Positions 25,627-35,400 of a DNA stretch of 64,000 bases are shown in pieces. Every line of letters begins with the position of its first letter. Position 1 is the stretch's first letter. Source of the stretch: Amycolatopsis iheyensis (GTDB lineage Bacteria > Actinomycetota > Actinomycetes > Mycobacteriales > Pseudonocardiaceae); assembly GCF_024703995.1 (NCBI RefSeq), contig NZ_JAMXQV010000027.1, forward strand, positions 93,401 through 157,400, given 5' to 3'. The notes beneath the pieces are model-generated. The model ran no database searches. It was not told the DNA's origin and saw nothing but the letters and a program-made list of their open reading frames with translations. The translations under genes were made by a program, and so were the position numbers.

Positions 25627-26717
25627 GGATCCGCACCGTACTGGTCGGGTTCGGGTGGTCCGGCCGGGAGATCTGGCTGCCCCGCCTGATGGCGAGCGGC
25701 GACTACGAGGTGGTGGCCGCGGTCGATCCCGACCCCCCTCAACGGGAGGCGTTCACCGCGGCGACCGACCGGCCGGCCTTCGCCGACGTCGACGCGTTGC
25801 GCGCCGAAGACGCCGATCTCGCGCTGGTCGCCTCCCCCAACCACCTGCACGCGGCGATCGCGCGCCGGCTGCTCGACCGGGGTCTCGCCACCTTCGTCGA
25901 GAAGCCGGTCTGCCTCACCAGCGCGGAGGCGGAGACGCTGGCCGGAGCCGAGCGGGCGGGCGGCGGCCCGCTGCTGGCCGGCAGCGCCTGCCGCTACCGC
26001 GCCGACGTGCGCGAGCTGGCGGCCTTGGCCGGCGAGCTCGGCACCCTGCGGCACATCGACCTGGTCTGGGAACGGGCGCGCGGCGTGCCCCGGTCGCAAG
26101 GCTGGTTCACCAGCCGCGCGGAGGCCGGCGGCGGCGTGCTGTTCGACCTCGGCTGGCACCTGCTCGACGTCCTGGAGAGCATCGCGGGCCCGGTGGCCTT
26201 CGACCGGGTCGCCGCGTCGACTTCGCGGGACCACGTCAACGACCCGCGCTGGACGGCCGCCTGGCGGCACGACCAGCCGGCGCCCGAGCTCGACGCGGAC
26301 GTCGAGGACACCGTGCGCGGGTTCCTGGTCACCGGCGACGGGCTGTCGGTCGGGCTGCGCGCCAGCTGGGCCGCGCACTCGGCGACCCACGACGTCACCG
26401 AGATCCGGATCGAGGGCAGCGAAGGCGCCGCGACGCTCCGGACCTGCTTCGGCTTCAGCCCGAACCGCGAGAAGCGGCCGCGGCTCAGCGTCGTCCGGCG
26501 CGGCTCGACGAGCGAGATCGAGCTGCCCGCCGAGCCGATCGGCACCGAATACGCCAGTCAGCTCGACGACGTCCGGGACCGCCTCGCCGACCCGTCTTCG
26601 CGGGGCTCCGCGATCGAAGGCGCGCGGCGGATCGTCGGCGCGATCGAGGCGCTGTACGCGGCCTCGGAAACCCAGCTGCCCACCCTGCCGGTCGCGACCG
26701 CGGCGGCGACGCGATGA
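25623..26717 (+). CDS. rifL: Gfo/Idh/MocA oxidoreductase (RifL type)
   Basis: 364 aa. An N-terminal Rossmann fold (VLVGFGWSGREIWLP) is followed by the EKPVCLTSAEAE motif typical of the Gfo/Idh/MocA family and a C-terminal substrate domain with GWHLLDVLESI. RifL acts with RifK, oxidising UDP-glucose at C3 before transamination on the way to kanosamine. The start ATG overlaps the rifK stop (ATGA). The order K-L-M-N is that of the rifamycin cluster. Confidence 0.93.
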   Translation: MRIRTVLVGFGWSGREIWLPRLMASGDYEVVAAVDPDPPQREAFTAATDRPAFADVDALRAEDADLALVASPNHLHAAIARRLLDRGLATFVEKPVCLTSAEAETLAGAERAGGGPLLAGSACRYRADVRELAALAGELGTLRHIDLVWERARGVPRSQGWFTSRAEAGGGVLFDLGWHLLDVLESIAGPVAFDRVAASTSRDHVNDPRWTAAWRHDQPAPELDADVEDTVRGFLVTGDGLSVGLRASWAAHSATHDVTEIRIEGSEGAATLRTCFGFSPNREKRPRLSVVRRGSTSEIELPAEPIGTEYASQLDDVRDRLADPSSRGSAIEGARRIVGAIEALYAASETQLPTLPVATAAATR

Positions 26718-26728
26718 GGGAGGTGCCG

Positions 26729-27379
26729 ATGCGCAATGTCGTCGTCTTCGACCTCGACGGCGTCCTGGTGGACAGTCACGAGGTGATGGGGCGGGCCTTC
26801 GACGCGGCGTACGCCGAGGTGGTCGGCCCCGGCCCCGCGCCGTTCGCCGAGTACCAGCGCTACCAGGGCCTGTACTTCCCGGAGATCATGCGCCGGATGG
26901 GCCTGCCGCTGGCGATGGAGGAGCCGTTCGTCCGCGAGAGCTACCGGCTCGCCGACCAGGTGCCGGTGGTGCCCGGAGTGCGCGAGCTGCTCTCGACGTT
27001 GCGGGAGCGCGGGTTCCGGCTCGCCGTGGCGACCGGGAAGGCCGGGCCGCGGGCGCGGTCCCTGCTGACCACGCTCGACCTGATCCAGCACTTCGACCAC
27101 GTCATCGGCTCGGACGAGGTCGCCCACGCCAAGCCGGCCCCGGACATCGTGCTGCGGGCGCTGAGCCTGCTCGACGCGGAGCCGGACGCGGCCGTGATGA
27201 TCGGCGACGCCCCGGCCGACATCCGCAGCGCCCGCGGCGCCGGGGTGACCGCGATCGCGGCGACCTGGGCGACCGTGGACGAGGCCGACCTGATGTCGGC
27301 CAGCCCCGATCTGGTCATCCGGTCGCCCCACGAGCTGCTGGCGGTGTGCCCACCGGTGACGGTCCCGGGCCGGCGGTGA
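26729..27379 (+). CDS. rifM: HAD-family phosphatase (RifM type)
   Basis: 216 aa. HAD motif I is VVFDLDGVLVDS at the N-terminus, motif II lies around AVATGKAG, and motifs III and IV are HAKPAPDIVLRAL and VMIGDAPADIRSARGAG. RifM is the phosphatase-like protein of the AHBA/kanosamine branch; its exact step is less settled than those of RifK and RifN. The second of two in-frame ATGs (26729) has GGGAGG about 6 nt upstream and was chosen over 26714. Confidence 0.9.
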   Translation: MRNVVVFDLDGVLVDSHEVMGRAFDAAYAEVVGPGPAPFAEYQRYQGLYFPEIMRRMGLPLAMEEPFVRESYRLADQVPVVPGVRELLSTLRERGFRLAVATGKAGPRARSLLTTLDLIQHFDHVIGSDEVAHAKPAPDIVLRALSLLDAEPDAAVMIGDAPADIRSARGAGVTAIAATWATVDEADLMSASPDLVIRSPHELLAVCPPVTVPGRR

Positions 27380-28248
27380 CGAAGACCTGGCTCGGCGTCG
27401 ACTTCGGCGGCACCAAGGTCGCGCTGCGCGCGGAAACCGAGGGCGGCGAGGTGCGGGAACACGCCTTCCGCTGGCGCGGGCGCGGCCTGGAGTCCGACCT
27501 GACGCAGCTCGCGGCCGAGGTGACCCGGTTCCGGCGGCCGGTCCCGGCCGGCTTCGCCGGGATCGGGGTCGCCATGCCGGCCACGGTGGGCGCCGACGGC
27601 CTCGTCACGACCTGGCCGAACCGTCCCGAGTGGACGGGCCTGGACCTGCGCAGGACGTTTCGCACGGTCTTCGGGGACGCGCCGCTGCGCTGGGCCGACG
27701 ACGGCGAGCTGGGCGCACTGGGCGAAGCACGCGAGCTGGGCTGCGACGACCTGCTGTACGTCGGCGTGGGCACGGGTGTCGGCGGCGGCCTGATCCTGGG
27801 TGGCCGGCGGTGGCCCGGGTCCTTCGAGCTCGGTCACGTGGTGACGGACGCGGACGGCCCGGAGTGCCGCTGCGGCCGTCGCGGGTGCGTGCAGGCCTCG
27901 GCGTCTGGCCCGGCCACATTGGCGCGGGCGTCCAGTCTGCGGGGCGCCCCGGTGGACTTCGATGCGCTGCGCGACGGCTGGCGAGCTGGAGCGGACTGGG
28001 CGGTCGACGCGGTGGACCGGACCTGCCACCGGCTCGCGGTGGCGATCACCGGGGTCCGGGAGCTGCTGGCCCCCGGCACGGTCGTGGTGGGCGGCGGGTT
28101 CGCCGGCGGGCTGCCCGGGTTCGTCGATTCGGTCGCGCGGCACGTGGACGCGCTGGCCCGGCCCGGGGTGACTGCTCCGGTGGTGCGGGCATCGCCGCTG
28201 GGGGCGCTGTCCACTGTGTACGGTGCGGTGGCGTTGGCTCGGCTCTAG
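27376..28248 (+). CDS. rifN: ROK-family kanosamine kinase (RifN type)
   Basis: 290 aa. An N-terminal ATP-binding motif LGVDFGGTKVALR, the glycine-rich GVGTGVGGGLILGG (about residue 140) and the ROK zinc motif CRCGRRGC are all present. RifN phosphorylates kanosamine at O6 to supply the aminoshikimate pathway. The GTG at 27376 overlaps the rifM stop (GTGA). The terminal TAG shares the CTAG tetramer with the stop of the convergent glycosyltransferase. Confidence 0.94.
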   Translation: MTKTWLGVDFGGTKVALRAETEGGEVREHAFRWRGRGLESDLTQLAAEVTRFRRPVPAGFAGIGVAMPATVGADGLVTTWPNRPEWTGLDLRRTFRTVFGDAPLRWADDGELGALGEARELGCDDLLYVGVGTGVGGGLILGGRRWPGSFELGHVVTDADGPECRCGRRGCVQASASGPATLARASSLRGAPVDFDALRDGWRAGADWAVDAVDRTCHRLAVAITGVRELLAPGTVVVGGGFAGGLPGFVDSVARHVDALARPGVTAPVVRASPLGALSTVYGAVALARL

Positions 28249-29453
28249 CCTTCCGGTAGGCGGGCCACGATGTCCTCGGGACTCGGCATCGCCGCGATCT
28301 CTTCCGCCAGCGCCGTCGGCCTCGCGCCGCCGAGCAGCCCGGCCGCCGCCTCGGCGATGCTCTCGCCCGGGAACAGCCGGGTCCCGGCACCCGCGGCGGC
28401 CACCGCGCCCGCGTTGACGAAGCCGTCGAAGCCGACCGGCAGGAGCAGCTGCGGCACCCCCGCGGCGGCCGCGGCGAGCGTGGTGCCGGAGCCGCCGTGG
28501 TGCACGGCCAGGTCGACCAGCGGCAGCAGCTCCGCCTGCGGCACCCAGCGTTCGAGGTGGACGTTCGGGGGCAACTCACCCAAGTCGGCCACCGGCAGGT
28601 TCTCCCCGGCGGCCACCAGCACCTCCACGTCCATTGTGGACAGCTCGTCGATCGCGGCGCGCAGCGCGGGAGCCGTGCCGACGACCGTGCCGAGCGTCAG
28701 GTAGACCAGGGGCCGCTTCCGCTCGGCCAGCGCGATCGCCGGCAGCTCGCCGGGTTCGGTGAAGGGCGTGGGCCGCAGCGGCAGCCGCTCCGGCCGCCCC
28801 ACGAACGACGGTTCCTGCAACGACGCCGGGAAGACGTCCAGGTACCGGTCCCCCAGCTCGTAGTCGTCCTCGGCCAGCTCGACGCCGATCTCGGCGGCGA
28901 CGGCACGCAGCAGCGGCAGGCCCGTCCGCCGCCACCGGTTGGCGGCGATCGCCCACGGGATCAGGAGCTTGGGGTGGGTGGCGGCGCGGGCCAGGTGGTC
29001 GGCGAGGCGTTCGTAGCCGTCGAGACCGGCCTCGGGCGCCTCGGCCCGCGCGATGGCGTGGCACAGCGCCGGAATGCCCAGCTTGCGCGCGGCCAGGCCG
29101 GCGCCGGGGTTGCTCGCTTCGTAGACGACCAGGTCGGCCTTCAGCGTCGGCAGCAGGTCGGCGGCGAACCGCCTTGGCAGGACGTCGCCGAACACCCGGA
29201 CCGAGGGCTCGAGCCAGTCCGGCCACGGTCTCGCCCGGAAGTCGGTGCCCTGCCCGGCGAAAACGGTGGCGAAGGCCTCCCGGATCGGCATCCCTGCGGC
29301 AATCGCCGGGATGCCGATCCGGTGGAGCACCGGGTGGAACATCGGATCGGTGGCGTAGGCGACGTCGTGCCCTGCCTCCCGGGCGGCCAGGGCCAGCGGC
29401 AGCAGGGGGTAGATGTGGCCGTAGCCCGGCAGGCCGGAGAAGACGATCCTCAC
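28245..29453 (-). CDS. GT-B macrolide-type glycosyltransferase
   Basis: 402 aa, GT1 family, transferring an NDP-activated sugar to the polyketide or to another sugar. The N-terminal acceptor domain starts RIVFSGLPGYGHIYPLLPLA. The donor domain carries ERWVPQAELLPLVDLAVHHGGSGTTLAAAAAGVPQLLLPV (His-His-Gly-Gly signature about residue 315). The GTG at 29453 overlaps the PKS2 stop (GTGA), so it is translationally coupled to PKS2. It is a close paralogue of 56808-58010: the two share long blocks such as GMPIR.AF, LERWVPQA and VYLTLGTVVGT. No sugar biosynthesis genes are nearby. Confidence 0.93.
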   Translation of the reverse strand: MRIVFSGLPGYGHIYPLLPLALAAREAGHDVAYATDPMFHPVLHRIGIPAIAAGMPIREAFATVFAGQGTDFRARPWPDWLEPSVRVFGDVLPRRFAADLLPTLKADLVVYEASNPGAGLAARKLGIPALCHAIARAEAPEAGLDGYERLADHLARAATHPKLLIPWAIAANRWRRTGLPLLRAVAAEIGVELAEDDYELGDRYLDVFPASLQEPSFVGRPERLPLRPTPFTEPGELPAIALAERKRPLVYLTLGTVVGTAPALRAAIDELSTMDVEVLVAAGENLPVADLGELPPNVHLERWVPQAELLPLVDLAVHHGGSGTTLAAAAAGVPQLLLPVGFDGFVNAGAVAAAGAGTRLFPGESIAEAAAGLLGGARPTALAEEIAAMPSPEDIVARLPEG

Positions 29454-32400
29454 GGCGTCCCTCCCGCCTCGAGGCGTTCCACCAGGTAGCGGGTCAACGC
29501 CGCCGGGGTCGGGTTCGTGAACACCGCCGCCGGGGTGAGCGGCACGCTCGCGTGGCCCGTCAGGCGGCGTGTCAGGTCCAGGGCCATCAACGAGTCCAGG
29601 CCGACCTCGAAGAAGCCGCGGTCCGGGTCCACCGGCTCGTCCGGGCTCAGGCCCAGCACCCCCGCCAGCTGCGCACGCACCAGGTCCAGCACGGTCCGCT
29701 CCCGCTCCGCGCCCACCTGGGTGCTCAGCAGCTCGGCCCAGCGGCCGGTCGTCTCCGTGCCCGCCGGGGCTCGGTACGCCGACCGTCGCCGGGGCCGGAC
29801 CAAGCCGCGCAGCGACGGCGGGACCGGGCGGCCCGGCTCCGGCGCCGCCCACCGCTCGGGGTGACCCGGCACCGGGAACCGCTCGGTGAGCGCCGCCGTC
29901 AGGGCGCTTTCGTCACCCGGTACCAGCACGGGCACGCTCGCTCCGCACGCCGTCGCGATCGCTCGGGCCAGGCCGTCGGCCGCCGCCGTCGCCGCCTGGT
30001 CCGCCGGGCCCGTCAGGTCCGCCGCCGTCGTGACCACCGCGAACAACGCCAGGTCCTGTCCGGCCGTCAGCTCGGCCAGGTGCCCGAGCGTGGCCGCGCG
30101 GGCGTCGAGGACCTCGGTCAGCCCGTCCGCGTCCAGCTCCGCGAGCGGGGTGGCGTCCGCCGTCCCGGCCACGTGCACGACGCCGGTCAGCGGCGGAAGA
30201 GCCGACACCTCGGAGACGTCGCACGCGGTCACCGAAGCGTCCAGTCCCTCCGGCACCGCGCCCGTGAAGGCCAGGTGCCGGACACCGTGTTCGGCCACCA
30301 GGTACCGGGCCACCCGGTCCCCGCCGTCGCCCACGATGAGGACCGTGCCGGCCGGATCCAGGCCGGCCGCCGTAGCGGTGCCGGCGACCAGCCGCGGCAC
30401 GAGAACGCGCCCCGCCCGCACCGCGGCCTGCGCGGCACCGGCGGCGAGCACGGTCCCGAGCCCGTCGCCGGGATCCGCGGCGGGCTCGACGTCCACCAGC
30501 ACGAACCGGTCCGGGTACTCGGCCTGCACCGCGGCGAGCATGCCCCGCACCGCCGCGGCGGCCGGGTCGAGCACCGCACCGGCCTCGACCGGCACCGCGT
30601 GCCGGGTCCGCACCACCAACGGGAAGCCGGACAGCTCGGGCTCGTCGAGCCAAGCCTGCGCGACACCCAAGGCCTGACGGCAGGCAACCGAAGGCTCCGC
30701 ACCGAACGGCACGTCGAAGACGGCCACCGCGTCGGCCAGCGCCGCGGGGTTTTCGACGAGGGAGAACACGGAATCATCGCTGTCGACGGCGACGATCCGC
30801 GCGGTGGTGGCCTCGCGGTCGAGCGAGACCCACTCGGTCCGCAGCACCTCGCCCGTCCCGGCGGCCCGGGACTCCGCGGCCGGTCGCGCCGTGACGCGCC
30901 GCGCGGTGAGCACCGGCAGGCCGGACTCGTCCACCGCCGTCAGCTCGACGCCGCCTTCGACCGGGCGCACCCGGACCCGCGCGGACGTGGCGCCGGTCGC
31001 GTGCAGCTCGACGTCACGCCAGGCGACCACATCGCCCGCCATCGCGGCCAGCAGCACCGGGTGCACGCCGAAACCGTCCTCGTGCAGCTCCGCGGGCAGC
31101 TCCACCGCCTCGAACTTCTCGTCGTCCGACATCGGTTGCCACGACAGGGGTTCGGCCGAAAGCACACCGGTCGCGTTGAGCGTCCAGCCCGACCGGTCGC
31201 TGCCGGTCCGCACCCGCACCGGGCGACGGCCGCCGTCGTCCGCGCCGACGACGACCTGCACCTGCACGTCGCCCGGCCGCGGCGGCGCCACGACGTCGAG
31301 CTCGGCCAGCGTGCCGCAGCCGACCTCGTCACCGGCGCGGATGGCCAGCTCGACCCACGTCGAGGCGGGCACCGTGCCCGCCAGCCACGGCCGGTCGGTC
31401 GCCGACAGCCGGCCGATCGCCAGCACACCGGTGTCGTCGGGCAGGACCGTCACCGTGGTCAGCAACGGGTGGACCGCTTCTTCCGCGGCCACGCCCGAAC
31501 CGCCCCGCAGCCAGTAACGCCGGTGCTGGAACGGATGCGTCGGCAGATCGCGGCACAGCGCACGCCACGCCGAGTCCGCCGGCACCGCCGCCGACCAGTC
31601 GACCGGCAGCCCGATCGCGAACGCCTCGGCCAGCGCCGTCAGCACCTGGCGCGCGCCACCGTGGTCCCGGCGCAGCGTGCCGAGCACCCCGACCGGCCGG
31701 CCGGCGTCGGCGATGACGTCGAGGACCGACGACACCAGCCCCGGGTGCGGCGACACCTCGACGACGGCCCGCATGCCGTCGGTCACCGCGCGGACGGCGT
31801 CGGCCAGCTCGACCGGCCGGCGCAGGTTCCGGAACCAGTAACCCGCGTCGAGCACCTCGTCCGGGCCGATCCACCGGCTTTCGACGGTCGAGTAGAACCG
31901 GCACGAGGCGACGAGCCCGCGCGCCGGACGCTCGCCGACGCCGTCGAGCTCGGCCAGCATCGGCCGCTCCAGCTCGTCGACGAGGTAGGAGTGCGACGCG
32001 TAGTCCGCACGCAGCCGCCGGCACCAGATCCCGTGTTCGGCGGCGTACGCCTCCAGCTGGGAAATCGCTTCGACCGCACCGGAGAAGCCGACCATCGCGG
32101 GCCCGTTCACCGCGGCCAGCTCGAGCCGGCCGTCGTAGGCGGGCAGCAGTTCGTCCGCCTGCGCCCGGCTGACGCCCAGCACGAGCATCCCGCCGGTCGG
32201 CGGCAGCGCCGCGGCCAGCCGGGACCGCACGACGCAGATCCGCAGCGCGTCGTCCAGCGAGAGCACCCCGGCCACGCAGGCCGCGGCGAGCTCACCCTGC
32301 GACGACCCGATGACGACCTCGGGCGCGACGCCGGCGCGGGCCCAGAGCTGGGCCAGCCCGGTCATCAGGACGAACGCCGCGGGCTGGACCACGTCGGTGC

Positions 32401-35400
32401 GCGAGAGGTCGTTGGCGCCGCCGAGGGCTTCTTCCAGCGTCCAGTCGCAGTCGTAGGCGTCGAGCAGCCCCTGGCAGCGGCGGACCCACTCGCGGAACTC
32501 GGGTGAGGCGGCCAGCAGCTCCCGGCCCATGCCGGCCCAGCCGCCACCCTGCCCCGGGAAGACGAACACCGCGCCGGTGCCCGGCCCGGACCGCCCGGTG
32601 ACGACACCGGATCCGGTCTCGCCGGCGGCGAGGCCCCGAAGCCGCGCGGCCAGCTCGGCGTGGTCGGCGGCGAGCACGGTGGCCCGCTCCCGGTGCTTGG
32701 TCCGCCCGAAGGCGAGCGCGGCGGCGAGGTCGGGCAGGGGCGGGCGGCGGTTTTCGACGGTGTCGGCCAGGCCGGCCGCGACCGCGGCCAAGCGGTCGGG
32801 GTCGCCGGCCGACAGGACGAAGGGCAGGAGTGCGGGCTCGGCCGGTTCGGCTGCGGCCGGCTTCGGCCCAGGTTCGGCCACGGCCACGGCACCCGCGGCC
32901 GGCTCCAGCCCAGCGCCAAGCCGATCCGAAGCACCGACCGGCTCACCAGCCGGCACCAGCGCCGGTCCGGCCACGGCACCCGCGGCCGGCTCCAGCCCAG
33001 CGCCAAGCCGATCCGAAGCACCGACCGGCTCACCAGCCGGCACCAGCGCCGGTCCGGCCGCAGCACCCGCGGCCGGCTCCAGCCCGGATTCGGCCGCGAC
33101 CGGCAGGCCCGGCTCACCAGCCGCCCCCGCGAACAGGAGTACCTCGGCCCCAGACTCGACCGCCGCCCGCGCGGGCGGCTCCTCGATGATCAGATGGGCG
33201 TTGGTCCCACTGGCCCCGAACGCCGACACCCCCGCACGACGCGGCCGGTCCGAGCGAGCCGGCCACGGGCGGGCCTGGGTCAGCAGGCGGATCGTGTCCC
33301 CGGACCAGTCGACCTCCGGCGTCGGCGTGTCCGCGTGCAACGTCGCCGGCAGTGTCTGGTGCCGCAGCGCCAGCACCATCTTGATCATCCCCGCCACGCC
33401 GGCCGCCGCCTGGGTGTGGCCCACGTTGCTCTTCACCGAGCCCAGCCACAGCGGGTCCGCCTGCTCGCGCCGGCCATACGTCTCCTGCAACGCCTGGGCC
33501 TCGATCGGGTCGCCCAGGCGGGTGCCCGTGCCGTGCGCCTCCACAACGTCCACTTCGGACGATTCGAGCCCGGCGACCGCCAGCGCCCGCCGGATGACCC
33601 GCTGCTGCGCGAGCCCGTTCGGGGCGGTCAGGCCGTTCGACGCGCCGTCCTGGTTGACCGCCGAGCCGCGGATCACCGCACCCACCGTGGCGCCCTCGGC
33701 CTCGGCGTCCGGCAGCCGCTGCAGCAGCACCACGCCGACGCCCTCGGACCAGCTGGTGCCGTCCGCCGACGCCGCGAACGCCTTGCAGCGCCCGTCGGCC
33801 GCCAGGCCGCCGGCCTTCGCGAACTCGACGTACGCGTTGGGCGTCGCCATGACCGTCACACCGCCGACCACCGCCAGCGAACACTCGCCGTTGCGCAGGG
33901 CCTGCATCGCCAGGTGCGTCGCGACCAGCGACGACGAGCACGCGGTGTCGACCGAGATCGCCGGGCCGGTGAAGCCGTACGCGTAGGACACGCGACCGGA
34001 CGCCACCGAAAGCGCGCCGCCGGTCACCCGGAGGCCGTCGGTCTGCGGGTCGCCGCCGTGCATCCCGTAGCCCTCGCCCATCACGCCGACGAACACGCCG
34101 ACGTCGGTGCCGCGGTACGCGGCCGGGTCGAGGCCCGCGTCCTCGAAGGCCTCCCACACGACCTCCAGCAGCAGCCGCTGCTGGGGGTCCATGGCCGTCG
34201 CCTCGCGCGGGGAGATGCCGAAGAACCCGGCGTCGAACTCGGCGACGTCGGTCAGGAAGCCGCCTTCCCGCACCGGGATGGTGGCCAGGTCCCAGCCGCG
34301 GTCGGTCGGCACCGGCGAAAGGCCTTCGCGCTCCGCGGTCAGCAGGTCCCAGAACCCGTCCGGATCCTGCACTCCGCCGGGCAGCCGGCAGCCGAGCCCG
34401 ACCACCGCGATCGGCTCGGCCGGGTCCACCGCGCGGATGGTCTCGGCCGCCACCGCCGCGTCCTGGCCGCTGAGCCGCTCCCGCAGGAACGCCGCCAGTT
34501 CCACCGGCGTCGGGTAGTCGAACACCAGTGTCGCGGGCATCGCGAAGCCGGCTTCGGCGCTGAGCCGGTTGCGCAGCTCGACCGCGCCGAGGGAGTCCAT
34601 CCCGGCGGCCTGGAACGGCGCGTCCGGCGCGATCTCCTCGGCCGACGCGTACCCCAGGATCACCGCCACGCGCGTCCGGACCAGGGCCAGCAGGGTGCGC
34701 TCCTGCTCGGCCACCGACCGGCCGGCCAGCGCGCTCGCCAGGTCACCGGCGACCGCCGCCTGGCCCGCCCGGCGGCGGACGCGCACGAGGTCGCGCAGCA
34801 GCGGCTGGACCGCGCCGCCGTCGGCCGCCTCGGCCCGCGCTGCGGCGAGGTCGAGCTTGATCGGCACGAGGTGGGCCTCACCGCTGTCCACGGCCGCGTC
34901 GAAGAGCGCGAGGCCCTCCTCCGGGCTCAGCGGCGACACGCCGGCCCGGCGCATCCGGGCCCGGTCGGCGTCCCCGAGGTCGAGAGTGATGCCGCCGTCC
35001 TGGGCCCACAACCCCCAGGACAGGGAGACGCCGGCCCGGCCGTTCGCGCGCCGGATCGCCATCAGGCCGTCCAGGTAGGCGTTGGCGGCCGAGTAGTTGG
35101 CCTGCCCGGCCGAGCCGAGCAGCGCGGCCGCGGAGGAGAACGTGACGAACGCGGCGAGGTCGCGGTCGCGGGTCAGCTCCACCAGGTGCCGGGCGGCGTC
35201 GGCCTTCGGGCCGAGCACGGCGGCCAGCCGCTCCGGGGTCATGGCGTCGAGCAGCCCGTCGTCGAGCACACCCGCGGTGTGCACGACCGCGGTCAGCGGG
35301 TGGGCCGGCGGGATCGTGGCGAGCACCGCCGCCAGCGCGTCCCGGTCCTCGACGTCACAGCTGACCACGGACGCCTCGGCGCCCAGCTCGGCCAGCTCGG

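Noticed and set aside
32884..33085. CRISPR array or non-coding satellite
   Set aside because: The units are directly adjacent with no spacers, are a multiple of three in length and stay in the PKS2 frame.
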